From positions 4,054,001-4,118,000 of the forward strand of contig NZ_CP073653.1 of assembly GCF_018223745.1 (NCBI RefSeq): 64,000 bases of DNA, written 5' to 3'. A program made the translations under genes and the position numbers. This DNA is from Clostridium beijerinckii (GTDB lineage Bacteria > Bacillota > Clostridia > Clostridiales > Clostridiaceae). The notes beneath the pieces are model-generated. The model saw only the letters and a list, made by a program, of their open reading frames with translations, was not told the DNA's origin and searched no databases. Positions 1-7,905 of the stretch are shown piece after piece; within the stretch, counting starts at the first letter, position 1; every line of letters starts with the position of its first letter.

Positions 1-196
1 TAGTGAAGATTGGTAGTCCTAAAGTGATAGCAGTTAACATATCTGTATTGTTTAATAGTCCAATAAAAAAAGCATTAATAACGTTATATATTGTACCTAC
101 TGACATACCGATCATCATGGGAATAGATAAATGTGCAATTGCCTTAGTAATCGGTGCACTTTCTAAATAATATTCGTTTGAAAATTTTTGTTTCAT
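1..196 (-). CDS. MATE family efflux transporter, N-terminal part (runs off window)
   Basis: The minus strand opens with ATG at 196 and stays open to the window edge for 65 codons. The product starts MKQKFSNEYYLESAPITKAI and continues with a hydrophobic stretch containing SIPMMIGMSVGTIYN, which is the usual first helix of MATE (multi antimicrobial extrusion) Na+/H+-drug antiporters. It lies 85 bp downstream of a MarR repressor gene in the same direction, and a perfect 14-bp palindrome sits in the gap, so the exporter is probably controlled by that repressor. The substrate cannot be told. The rest of the gene is outside the window. Confidence 0.85.
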   Translation of the reverse strand, partial: MKQKFSNEYYLESAPITKAIAHLSIPMMIGMSVGTIYNVINAFFIGLLNNTDMLTAITLGLPIFT

Positions 197-236
197 AATT
201 TCAGCCTCCATAATAAGTATTATTAGAATTCGTATT

Positions 237-250
237 CTTAGAATTCTAAG
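237..250. promoter_or_regulatory. MarR operator palindrome between marR and the MATE gene
   Basis: CTTAGAATTCTAAG is a perfect 14-bp palindrome. A partial second copy (ATTAGAATTC) lies just beside it at 223-232. The same core TTAGAATTCTAA is found upstream of the marR gene at 741-752. Confidence 0.7.
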
Positions 251-280
251 TTTTTAGTTATAAGTTATTATATTAATAAC

Positions 281-718
281 TTATAGATTTCTATCTACTT
301 TCAATAACAAAGCTAACAAAGTTTCCTTCTCTTGTTCCGTCAAGTTTGCAATAATATTTTCCTCTGCCTCAGCTACCAATTTATTAAAATCTTCTATGAG
401 TTCAGCACCTTTAGGCAGTACATATATATATTTTTGTCTCTCATTTTCTTTAGGAATTCTTCTTTCAATATATCCTTTTTTCTCTAATCCTTGCAGCATA
501 CTTGTAATACTTGCTTCTGTACGTTGAAAGACTTTTGCCAAATCTTTTTGAATAATACCACTGTCTTGATGTTCATAAATATAACCTATCATACGTCCTT
601 GTTGAGAATTCAATCCTAACTTTTTGACTTTTTCATCAGAACTGAGTTTCATTTTTATCGCAATACTTCTAATTAATTGTGAATATGGTGTTTCTACAGA
701 GTATCCAGAATTAGTCAT
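281..718 (-). CDS. MarR family transcriptional repressor
   Basis: The 145-aa protein has the MarR winged-helix layout. An N-terminal dimerisation helix is followed by a helix-turn-helix around residues 50-80 (QKDLAKVFQRTEASITSMLQGLEKKGYIERR), the beta-wing with basic and acidic residues (PKENERQKYIYVLPKG), and C-terminal helices. The start at 718 has AGGAGGAATTTG directly before ATG. The MATE exporter gene follows in the same direction. Identical TTAGAATTCTAA palindromes before this gene and before the exporter suggest autoregulation and release by a toxic compound; the ligand is unknown. Confidence 0.9.
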   Translation of the reverse strand: MTNSGYSVETPYSQLIRSIAIKMKLSSDEKVKKLGLNSQQGRMIGYIYEHQDSGIIQKDLAKVFQRTEASITSMLQGLEKKGYIERRIPKENERQKYIYVLPKGAELIEDFNKLVAEAEENIIANLTEQEKETLLALLLKVDRNL

Positions 719-740
719 TCAAATTCCTCCTAAACTTTAC

Positions 741-752
741 TTAGAATTCTAA
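741..752. promoter_or_regulatory. MarR operator palindrome upstream of marR
   Basis: TTAGAATTCTAA is a perfect 12-bp palindrome 23 bp upstream of the marR start codon. It matches the site at 237-250. The rest of the interval to 1110 is AT-rich without a visible gene. Confidence 0.7.
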
Positions 753-1110
753 CTATTTATAGTTTAACAATTAGACCTTCAAGTGTCAATATTTATTTCT
801 TATAATTATTTTTATATTTATAATATTTCTTTTTTTACATGCTATCTTTTACTTATGATGAGGTTCACCATTCATTATCCTAAATCATCTTCTAATATTA
901 ATTCTTTTTATCCTATTACATCAACTACCCATTCTAGACATTATGCGAAACTAATCTAGACTCTAAAAACATTTTATTGCAAAATAACTAAATTTATCCC
1001 ACTGAAAAAAATTACTCTTTTCGAATTTATATAATATAGGTTTTAATTTGAGGTTATTAATCAAAATAATTTCAAAATTAAATCTTTATATTCCAAGTAA
1101 GTGTATTAAC

Positions 1111-1185
1111 ATGATTTTTTGGCTCTAAAGAGTCATGAAATAAATACCTGTGAGTTGCACTCTCCCCTATGGGGTGAATGTGTCT
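1111..1185 (+). promoter_or_regulatory. Structured leader ahead of the lysozyme-like gene
   Basis: Two hairpins can be drawn in the 5' leader. One is at 1111-1138 (CATGA...TCATG closing GGCTC-TAAA-GAGTC). The second is at about 1157-1181, where CCCC-TAT-GGGG sits inside CAC...GTG. They lie 40-110 bp before the start codon and have no poly-T tail. I could not match them to a known riboswitch class, so this is only a candidate structured RNA. Confidence 0.35.
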
Positions 1186-1222
1186 TATGGATTTTCATTA
1201 AAATTTAAAGGAGTGATGTATT

Positions 1223-1825
1223 ATGAAACACGAGAAATTAAAAAAACTAGTTGCTCTCACTTTAGTAATTGGACTTACATTAACTGAAATGCCGATGCTT
1301 GCTAAGGCAGCAACAACAAATTCAACAATAACTACAAATCCAGCAAAACTTGCGAATCTAACGGAGACATCAGTATCAAAGCCTAGTGAAGTTCCAAGTA
1401 ACATATGGAAATATGCATATAATGTAGATAAGAAATTTAGTAAGAATGGAGATTTTGCATTATTATTATGTGCAGTTATAAAAAAAGAGAGTAATTTTGG
1501 TGCAGGCTTATCTGGCAGTCCCTCATCTGGTGATGGATTAATGCAAGTGGAACCAAGTACAAGAAATGCATATGCAGCAAAGTTTAAATCAACATATGGA
1601 CGAACTTATGATCATGGAAATCTTCAAGATCAGGTAGCATTAGGTGGATTGATTATAAAGGAGATGGTTGATCAATTTGGTGGTGTATATAATGGTTTAT
1701 TGCATTATAATGGAGGTCCAAACTGGTATCCAGGTTGCACAGACTCATATGGTCGACCAATCCTAGCTGATCAATATGCAAACGCAGTATATAAAACATA
1801 TAAAAACTATGGTGGAAAGAAATAA
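1223..1825 (+). CDS. Secreted lytic transglycosylase-like (lysozyme-fold) protein
   Basis: The 200-aa product has a Sec signal peptide (KLKKLVALTLVIGLTLTE, likely cleaved after AKA near residue 29), a Thr/Asn-rich linker and a lysozyme-like SLT domain from about residue 60. The motif KKESNF contains the likely catalytic Glu, and GDGLMQVEPSTRNAYA is the typical GLMQ-type segment; NGLLHYNGGP is near the C-terminus. Such enzymes cleave the glycan strands of peptidoglycan outside the membrane. The start follows a GGAG ribosome site. It is a single-gene unit closed by the hairpin at 1941-1983. Confidence 0.85.
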   Translation: MKHEKLKKLVALTLVIGLTLTEMPMLAKAATTNSTITTNPAKLANLTETSVSKPSEVPSNIWKYAYNVDKKFSKNGDFALLLCAVIKKESNFGAGLSGSPSSGDGLMQVEPSTRNAYAAKFKSTYGRTYDHGNLQDQVALGGLIIKEMVDQFGGVYNGLLHYNGGPNWYPGCTDSYGRPILADQYANAVYKTYKNYGGKK

Positions 1826-1940
1826 CAAACAAAATAAGTGGACAAGTTTATTAGATTCCAATATATAATTGACTTTTTTAATTGGGAGTTTCTTGGACTT
1901 AGTGTGAAATTGATATAGTTATTTGAATTGATAAATATGA

Positions 1941-1983
1941 TAGGACTGTTCTCATTATTTTTTGAGAACAGTCCTATTTTTTA
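1941..1983 (+). terminator. Rho-independent terminator after the lysozyme-like gene
   Basis: A 14-bp stem (TAGGACTGTTCTCA at 1941-1954 with its complement at 1963-1976) is followed by a run of T residues. It ends the transcript of the gene at 1223-1825. Confidence 0.9.
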
Positions 1984-2040
1984 GCCTATAACCTTTTTTG
2001 CCATATTAATCATATCTTAATAACTTTTTTAATTCCATGC

Positions 2041-2145
2041 CTTCAAACCCGTATTATACAAGCATATTCTTCAGAATATTAGAATATATATTCTAGTATT
2101 CTGAAGAATAAATATTGTTAAGAATATATCTTCTTAACAATATAA
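2041..2145. repeat. Double-hairpin repeat, family B, copy 1
   Basis: Two adjacent palindromes form the unit. The first (about 2062-2109) pairs TATTCTTCAGAATA with GTATTCTGAAGAATA around a TTAGAATATATATTCTA core; the second (about 2113-2142) pairs ATTGTTAAGAA with TTCTTAACAAT. About 100 bp are nearly identical to 14979-15083. It is directly followed by a family A repeat. Confidence 0.75.
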
Positions 2146-2154
2146 GAATGTCAT

Positions 2155-2260
2155 GTATGTTGCAATTCACAATGCACATTTCACAATTTACAATTACGAC
2201 TAAAATTCTTGCAATATTTTCAGAATTATGATGAATAATTATTTTTGCAACATATATATG
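2155..2260 (+). repeat. MITE-like repeat, family A, copy 1
   Basis: The copy is bounded by inverted ends, ATGTTGCAA at 2157-2165 and TTGCAACAT at 2245-2253. The left end reads GTTGCAATTCACAATGCACA, and the right end contains AATTATTTTTGCAACATAT. Related copies are at 2931-3022, 53313-53411 and, inverted, 57616-57709. No coding capacity is visible. Confidence 0.7.
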
Positions 2261-2328
2261 TTACAGATTGTGTTAATTCCTGGGTTTCTTTTTTATAGAG
2301 CATATTATTGAATATCTAATAACGATAT

Positions 2329-2853
2329 CTAGAATCTCATTTTCATTATGAATAAATAAAATAATATACGTGGCAATGCAATAGCAGATAGTATTGCAAT
2401 CGCAGTATGTACTTTTTTCTCATCTGGTAATATAAACAAGAAAAACTTATATCCTAAAATGCCAATTAATCCACCCAAACAATTTAGAATTATGTCATCA
2501 ATGTCTGATGCTCCAATTCCAAAGATCCCCTGAATGATTTCAACAAACAAACTTACTATAAATACAAATAATAAATTGGTTATTACTCTTTTATTATTTT
2601 TGAATAATAGCAAATATGCACCAAGAGGAATAAATATAGCTATATTTCCACCCACATTACCAAAAGCGAATTTTTTTATAGAGGCAGAGCTACTAAATAG
2701 ATATTCCTTTATACTATAAAAAGGAATGAGATTGATTGACCTATGATCCAAATTAGAGATTCTTGATAAAAACAATATTTTAATTAATAAAAGTATGTAG
2801 CAAATGAAAACACCATATAAAAAGAATGTTTTGATCCGTTCTCGTTTAATCAT
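2329..2853 (-). CDS. VanZ family membrane protein
   Basis: The 174-aa protein has four to five hydrophobic segments and the VanZ pattern: INLIPF after the first helix, a central NVGGNIAIFIPLGAYL, then VSLFVEIIQGIFGIGASDIDDIILNCLGGLIG. VanZ in glycopeptide-resistance clusters gives low-level teicoplanin resistance, but most relatives are of unknown role. The start follows AAGGGGGTAATT. It stands alone between repeats. A decayed copy of its middle part is found at 6603-6706. Confidence 0.85.
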   Translation of the reverse strand: MIKRERIKTFFLYGVFICYILLLIKILFLSRISNLDHRSINLIPFYSIKEYLFSSSASIKKFAFGNVGGNIAIFIPLGAYLLLFKNNKRVITNLLFVFIVSLFVEIIQGIFGIGASDIDDIILNCLGGLIGILGYKFFLFILPDEKKVHTAIAILSAIALPRILFYLFIMKMRF

Positions 2854-2871
2854 AATTACCCCCTTAAAGTA

Positions 2872-2917
2872 GAAAATGAATACTCAAAGCTTTTATCTCT
2901 CTAAGTATTCATTTTTC
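2872..2917. terminator. Hairpin, likely bidirectional terminator
   Basis: AAAATGAATACT and AGTATTCATTTTT form a 12-bp stem around an 18-nt loop, with A and T runs on both sides. It lies immediately upstream of the vanZ-like start on the minus strand. Confidence 0.6.
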
Positions 2918-2930
2918 ACAAGATTATTAA

Positions 2931-3022
2931 TATATATATTGCAATTCACAATACACAATTGCGTCTAAAATCCTTACAATTCTTTAATAATTATTATGAA
3001 GAATTATTTTTGCAACATATAT
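2931..3022 (+). repeat. MITE-like repeat, family A, copy 2
   Basis: ATATATTGCAATTCACAATA at the left and GAATTATTTTTGCAACATAT at the right delimit a copy about 90 bp long, the same family as 2155-2260. Confidence 0.7.
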
Positions 3023-3086
3023 TTTTTATTCTAATTTAGTTCGTTATATTTTAACATAATCCAATTTACTTAATAAATAATTTCAT

Positions 3087-3545
3087 TTATTTGTAATAAT
3101 CATTTAAGACTTCTATACTCTTATATTTAAATCTTATATAAGAATTTAATCTAATTGTGTTTAATTTATGAAGGAGATACTCTTTTTTGTTCAATGGATC
3201 ATAAGTTGTTTTTCCAGCATCCACGTGTGCAACAATTCCTATAATTGGACCGCCTAAAATTTGACCCAAGGCATTTATTTGTCCATTTATAGAAAGTACA
3301 GTGGCTCTAGCCTTATCGTCTATATGTCCATTAAGCCATACACTAAATATAGGTTCATTTATAGTTCTAAAGGTATTTGTCGCTAAATACGCCATTAACA
3401 TTAATCTAAAGTTTTTTGTAATAGCAAATATAAACATAAATAATATATAAAATATATTTATACCTACCAAAAGCTTTCCATTATTATTCTTATCATCATC
3501 AAGTCTATTTGACATAAAATGCATAACTATTGCACTTGACACCAT
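3087..3545 (-). pseudogene. Broken MFS transporter joined to a ribosomal-protection-protein motif
   Basis: The open frame of 152 codons begins inside an MFS protein. Two or three hydrophobic helices (KLLVGINIFYILFMFIFAI, LMLMAYLATNTFRTINEPIF) and ARATVLSINGQINALGQILGGPIIG are typical of the C-terminal half of a 12-helix efflux protein. The frame then reads GIVAHVDAGKTT, the P-loop start of TetM/EF-G-like ribosomal protection proteins, and continues with a sequence I do not recognise. The start is a GTG without a clear ribosome site, and both halves are truncated. I read it as a recombination relic. Whether it comes from a tetA(P)-tetB(P)-like tetracycline operon is inference. Confidence 0.6.
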
Positions 3546-3930
3546 TCCTGCATTGCTTCTGTTGTGTAGCCAAAGCCCACGCTTTTTTACCCAGATTATG
3601 TGCTATTTCAAATTTCTCATACTCTTCTTCAACATAAATTAGTCCAGTTCAAAGCAAATAACCTGTTTCCATTAATCATTATTAATTTCATGAAAGTTGC
3701 TCATTTTCAGTAAATTCTCAAATATATTACACTGGTAATATACCACATATTTATCCATTAACTAACAAAATACTTTCTTTACAACAATAGAAATAAGTGC
3801 TAATATTAATATAACGATAATAATTATCAATTAATAATAATTATAAATTCAAGAATATAAATAATAACATTATTTTAGATAAATTAATAAATAAGACCAG
3901 CTAATAATAGTCAAGTTAATTTTCAAAAAA
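3546..3930. other. Non-coding or decayed segment upstream of the MFS relic
   Basis: The minus strand at about 3546-3650 has a short open stretch (EEYEKFEIAHNLGKKAWALAT) without start or known match, possibly another fragment. The remainder is very AT-rich. No feature can be named. Confidence 0.3.
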
Positions 3931-4002
3931 ATAGTTTTTGGAAAAAGAGTATGGCAAACAAACCGTTTCAAAACACGAACGGTTACAGAAATTGGAATAA
4001 AA

Positions 4003-5304
4003 TTAAGCGACTTTGTTTAAAGAGTTATTTTCCAGGAACATTTGCTTATGTATTTTGGGATCTCTTTGCTCAAACGGAGTTTGATTTCGGAGAACAGCAA
4101 AAATGTAGTTTATAATTTTATGCATTATAGCGACTAAGGCGATTTTAGGCTTTTTGCCTTTAAGGTTTATTTGATAATAATCTAATAGGACTTTATTTAT
4201 AGGAACTCCATTACGATTGTTACGGATTGAAGCTAGTGCAACAGAATATAATGCTCTTCGACCGATTCGAGTTCCTCTTTTTGAAATTTTATTATCATCG
4301 CCTTTAAAATTACCTGATTGATTAACTGAGCTATCAATACCAAAGAAAGCTACAAGATGTTTGGGCTTAAGAAAACCATCAATATCACCTATTTCAGCTA
4401 TTATAGTAATAGCAGTTAATTGCCCTATGCCAGGAATTGAATCAATTAGTTCAATATTAGCTCTAATAGATTCAGGAAAAGTTTCAGACTGTATAAAATT
4501 GTTAATTTTCTGTAGCAATGTATCAATCTCTGATTGAATAGTTTTTATTAATGTTATAGAGCTGGCTATTTTGACGGTTAAACCGTCTAACGGTAAGCCA
4601 ATTATTTTAGCTTCATTAGCAACCTTAAATAATTTGGAATATGTATTTTCCGACCAGATAATGCCCTTTTTAGAGCTATTAAGGAAAATCTTAATTATAT
4701 TTTCCTTAGGTGCCTCTAAAATTGATTGTGGCGTTGGATATTGACTTAAAAGCTCAATTGAACTTTTAGATGTTGAATCTGAAAATATAGTATTATAGCC
4801 AGGAAAAATAACTCTTAAATCAGCGGATAATTTTTTCTTAAAAGTAGAGCTAGTATCTGTAAGTTTGTAATACTCTCTTACAAGATTTTTCAGAAGAAAA
4901 ATATCAAGGCTAAGTTGTTGTGATAACTTAATGTTTTGAAATTTTCCTATTGTTGCAATAGATAAAGCGTCTTTTTTATCATTTTTCACTTTTCTTATGT
5001 CACCATTTTTGTTAGACTTAGTAACGAGTGGATTGATAACAAATGTGTTATCGAAATATTTATTAAGATAGTGGAAAAGAGATAAATGGTACACGCCAGT
5101 GGACTCCATGAAAATTGCAGTTTTCATGTTAAACTCTTCTTCCACTTTTTTTATTTCATTAACTAAGTGGTTGAAGCCATTGAGATCATGCTTTATTTTA
5201 AATGACTTCTTATAAATATCACCATTCGGTGCGAGTATTGCAGTATATGAAAAATCAGCTGAAACATCAATTCCTATTACAGGACTATAAAAAAAATTAG
5301 ACAT
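4003..5304 (-). CDS. IS110 family transposase (DEDD recombinase)
   Basis: The 433-aa protein has both IS110 domains. The N-terminal RuvC-like DEDD domain shows GIDVSADFSY (first Asp near residue 13), AIFMESTGVYH (Glu near residue 67) and RKVKNDKKDALSIA. The C-terminal Transposase_20 domain shows DSIPGIGQLTAITIIAEIG, HLVAFFGIDSSVNQSG (with the likely catalytic Ser) and KISKRGTRIGRRAL. The length is normal for the family (about 400-430 aa), so it is probably intact. In IS110-type systems a bridge RNA from the non-coding end guides donor and target choice; the upstream region here is a candidate. The start follows AAGGAGATATATACA. Confidence 0.93.
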   Translation of the reverse strand: MSNFFYSPVIGIDVSADFSYTAILAPNGDIYKKSFKIKHDLNGFNHLVNEIKKVEEEFNMKTAIFMESTGVYHLSLFHYLNKYFDNTFVINPLVTKSNKNGDIRKVKNDKKDALSIATIGKFQNIKLSQQLSLDIFLLKNLVREYYKLTDTSSTFKKKLSADLRVIFPGYNTIFSDSTSKSSIELLSQYPTPQSILEAPKENIIKIFLNSSKKGIIWSENTYSKLFKVANEAKIIGLPLDGLTVKIASSITLIKTIQSEIDTLLQKINNFIQSETFPESIRANIELIDSIPGIGQLTAITIIAEIGDIDGFLKPKHLVAFFGIDSSVNQSGNFKGDDNKISKRGTRIGRRALYSVALASIRNNRNGVPINKVLLDYYQINLKGKKPKIALVAIMHKIINYIFAVLRNQTPFEQRDPKIHKQMFLENNSLNKVA

Positions 5305-5520
5305 TGTATATATCTCCTTAAATTAAATTTTAGATATAGAATAGAACTTCCACTCTGTCAGATAGCTTATAACCTTGTTTGTGACACGGGTAATTCCCGA
5401 AGGGAAACCCAACCAGCTAAACATAGAATTCTACCTGATGAAATGATACGCTTTTTTACGGGGATAGGTTCTAAAAGACCTCCCAGGAGGTTTACATCTA
5501 TCTTCTATTCAGGAGTATTA
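5305..5520 (-). ncRNA. Candidate IS110 bridge RNA region
   Basis: The non-coding end upstream of the transposase, read on the minus strand, contains at least two clear stem-loops: ACCTCC-TG-GGAGGT (about 5484-5497) and a nested GGGTTTCCC-TTC-GGG...ACCC (about 5385-5411). Known bridge RNAs of the IS110 group arise from this position and carry two internal loops that pair with target and donor DNA. The position and the structure fit; the guide loops cannot be assigned without the empty site. Confidence 0.5.
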
Positions 5521-5725
5521 TACTAGACTATATAAAACTTGGTTAGATTCCTTTAAGGAATTTAAATAAAAAACTATTTAAGATATGAAATGCATATTCC
5601 CTATCGGGGCGTAGGCAAAGTAATAAATTAGAATATTAAAAATAATAAGAGGTGTAATGTTCGTTAGAAAGATAAATAGTTTTCTATCAAATGTTACAAC
5701 TAGATTATACAAGGAGGTTTAAGAT

Positions 5726-6574
5726 ATGAGTGAACAATTTCGTACTTACGAAACAGCTTGGTGTCCAGGCTGTGGTAATTTTAATATATTAGAAAGTTTA
5801 AAAAGAGCGTTAACTGAATTAGGAAAGGACCCTTATGAGGTTTTAATGGTTGCAGGAATTGGGCAAGCCGCTAAGTTGCCTCAATATATAAGTGCTAATA
5901 GTTTCTGTGGTTTACACGGTAGAGCAATACCTGTTGCAGTTGCTGCTAAAATGGCAAATGATAAGCTAACAGTTATAGTAGATTCTGGTGATGGTGATAC
6001 CTATGGAGAAGGCGGAAATCATTTTATCCATAATATAAGAAGGAACACTAATATAACTCATTTTGTTCATGATAACCAAATATATGGTCTTACAAAAGGT
6101 CAAGCCTCTCCTACTTCTGGAATAGGTTTAGTAACTGGGGCTCAAACTACTGGAAATATCAATGCCCCATTAAATCCTGTAGCTTTAGCTATAACACTTG
6201 GAGCAGGCTTTGTTGCCAGAGCCTTTAGTGGAGATATGGATCAGCTTGTTTCAATTATGAAGGAAGCAATTTCTTATAAAGGATATGCTATGGTGGATAT
6301 TTTTCAACCTTGCGTAACTTTTAATCATATTAACACTTTCTCCTTCTATAAAAATAGAGTTTATTCTTTAGATGAAAACTACGACCCTAGCAATAAACTT
6401 GCTGCACTAGAAAAAGCTATGGAGTTTGGAGATAAGATTCCAACTGGAATTCTATATAGAGAAGATAAGGAAAGCTTTAGTGAAAGAAATGTTGTTTTAA
6501 ATAAAGATACAGCTCTTATTGACAGACCTTTCAATCCTTCTATTATAGAAGAACTTATTTCTCAGCTTGTATAA
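5726..6574 (+). CDS. 2-oxoacid:ferredoxin oxidoreductase, beta subunit (KorB/PorB-like)
   Basis: The 282-aa protein carries the thiamine diphosphate site of these beta subunits: WCPGCGNF at residues 12-18, GDGDTYGEGGNHFIHNIRRN (cofactor/Mg2+ site), and DNQIYGLTKGQASPTS. The enzyme decarboxylates a 2-oxoacid with CoA and passes electrons to ferredoxin in the cytosol. An alpha subunit normally precedes this gene in an operon, but the upstream 195 bp contain no such gene and beyond lies the IS110 element. It is therefore an orphan here. The start has AAGGAGG. Which 2-oxoacid it uses is not clear. Confidence 0.88.
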   Translation: MSEQFRTYETAWCPGCGNFNILESLKRALTELGKDPYEVLMVAGIGQAAKLPQYISANSFCGLHGRAIPVAVAAKMANDKLTVIVDSGDGDTYGEGGNHFIHNIRRNTNITHFVHDNQIYGLTKGQASPTSGIGLVTGAQTTGNINAPLNPVALAITLGAGFVARAFSGDMDQLVSIMKEAISYKGYAMVDIFQPCVTFNHINTFSFYKNRVYSLDENYDPSNKLAALEKAMEFGDKIPTGILYREDKESFSERNVVLNKDTALIDRPFNPSIIEELISQLV

Positions 6575-6602
6575 TTTAATTTATAGTTATGAGCATTAAA
6601 GA

Positions 6603-6706
6603 TTATTTCAACAAACAAACTTGATATAAAAGAGCAATAATAAATTTGTTATTGCTCTTTTATCCTTTTTGAATAATTACAAATATAACCAAAGGAAATA
6701 AAACTA
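6603..6706 (-). pseudogene. Decayed copy of the middle of a vanZ-like gene
   Basis: About 100 bp align without large gaps to 2535-2636 inside the VanZ gene, starting with the shared TTTCAACAAACAAACTT and passing through ATAATAAATT, CTCTTTTAT and TTTTTGAATAAT. No open frame remains. The piece also forms a hairpin (AAGAGCAATAA...TTATTGCTCTTTT), which may now serve as a terminator for the gene ending at 6574. Confidence 0.6.
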
Positions 6707-6734
6707 ATTTCACTTATTTGGTCTATTTAATAAT

Positions 6735-7541
6735 TTAGTTTTCAAAAAAGGAAGCTGATAGCGGTTGTCTTTCTGTAAATCTTTTAAAGCTATGTTTAGG
6801 ATATCCTACCATTACAACTCCTGTTATTTTCTTTTTCTCTGGAATGTTAAAGATCTTGTGCATTGGTGAATTATCACTACGAGCACAAATTTCAAATACT
6901 CCTGCCCAACATGATCCAAGCCCAAGAGATGGCGCATATAATTCAAGATACGATAATGAAAGAATTGAATTTTCTCTACCATTACGAAAATCTTCATCAG
7001 CCAAAGTTATAATTATACTAGGTGCATCTCTTAAGATAGTGTCAACTTTAGTATTCTTGTAGCCACTAATCATTCCTGCTAATACCTTACTCAAAGTTTC
7101 ATTATTTTCAAACCAGTTAATGCATTCCTCAACTGCTAATTGAATTGTTTTTTTATCGTCTACTATTAGATATGATATACCTTGTGAATTACTTGCAGTT
7201 GGTGCCAAATGTGCAACCTCAACAAGTTCCAATAACTTTTCTCTTTCAACTGGTATATTCTTATATGAACGAATAGATCTTCGTGATCTAATAAAATTCT
7301 TTGCTTCTTCTGAATTTAGCTTTTTGATTTCTCCTATCTCACTTTGCATAGCTAATGGAGATTTCTTATTATCTATAGCCTCTTTTGGACATACAGCCAC
7401 ACAATGACCACATTCTATGCATGCATTAGGATTGACTTCTTTTGGGCCGTCCGCTTCTAGTTTTAATACTCCTGTTGGACATTCCACCACACACATTCCA
7501 CATTTTATACATTTTTCTTTACTTACAGTTATTAAACTCAT
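6735..7541 (-). CDS. Ferredoxin-nitroreductase fusion protein
   Basis: The 268-aa protein starts with a 2x[4Fe-4S] ferredoxin domain (CIKCGMCVVECP and CIECGHCVAVCP, residues 11-52). A nitroreductase domain follows (RSRRSIRSYKNIPV, HLAPTASNSQG, LGLGSCWAG, VMVGYPKHSFKRFTER), which binds FMN. Such clostridial proteins move electrons from ferredoxin to flavin for nitro or enone reduction, though the physiological substrate is unknown. The start follows AAGGAGTGAATAAAA. It is convergent with the oxidoreductase beta gene and stands as a single unit. Confidence 0.9.
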   Translation of the reverse strand: MSLITVSKEKCIKCGMCVVECPTGVLKLEADGPKEVNPNACIECGHCVAVCPKEAIDNKKSPLAMQSEIGEIKKLNSEEAKNFIRSRRSIRSYKNIPVEREKLLELVEVAHLAPTASNSQGISYLIVDDKKTIQLAVEECINWFENNETLSKVLAGMISGYKNTKVDTILRDAPSIIITLADEDFRNGRENSILSLSYLELYAPSLGLGSCWAGVFEICARSDNSPMHKIFNIPEKKKITGVVMVGYPKHSFKRFTERQPLSASFFEN

Positions 7542-7740
7542 TTTTATTCACTCCTTATTAATTTTTGCACTCGCATAATAATACGAATACACTTAATTTT
7601 TATTTGATTTATAATACATGTTAAAAAATTTTCCCAGAACTTGCTTTTTCTCATTAATTTTTCATTTTAAATCATCTCCAATACTTTCCTATGAACGCAT
7701 CACATCTTATTATCACCTCCCTTAGCTATGCTTAGTACCC

Positions 7741-7850
7741 TTTTGAGAACAATCATTCTAATTGATATAAAAAAATTATATATTCAATAAATCAGAAAAA
7801 TCCACTATATCATGCACTCTTCTTTATTCTCTAAATTTCTTATATTATTG
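7741..7850 (-). pseudogene. Relic of the 3' end of a duplicated tetR gene
   Basis: Minus-strand codons just before a stop near 7779 read RRVHDIVDFSDLLNI. This matches HRVADFFMDLLNN at the end of the intact TetR at 7941-8519. The DNA after the stop is also shared: TTGAGAAC..TCATTCTAATT occurs at 7743-7763 and again at 7909-7927. Upstream of the relic the frame is closed by stops. It appears to be the remnant of a tandem duplication. Confidence 0.6.
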
Positions 7851-7905
7851 ATTTGAGTAGTGGTTATACTTTTCTACTATGTAAAATGGCTCAGCAGAAC
7901 ATATT

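Larger units (their letters stand above)
3940..5530 (-). mobile_element. IS110-family insertion sequence (approximate limits)
   Basis: It consists of one transposase gene (4003-5304) with about 220 bp of structured non-coding DNA upstream of its start and about 60 bp downstream with the hairpin AACCGTT...AACGGTT (3970-3987). IS110 elements lack long terminal inverted repeats, so the exact ends cannot be fixed from one copy. Confidence 0.65.

Noticed and set aside
2041-3022. CRISPR array, because of clustered repeats
   Set aside because: The repeats are few, of different families, 90-105 bp long and palindromic over their length, with no regular spacers and no cas genes.
6630-6662. Hairpin AAGAGCAATAA...TTATTGCTCTTTT as a simple dedicated terminator
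   Set aside because: The sequence is explained first as a piece of a decayed vanZ copy; it may act as a terminator but I do not list it as an independent one.
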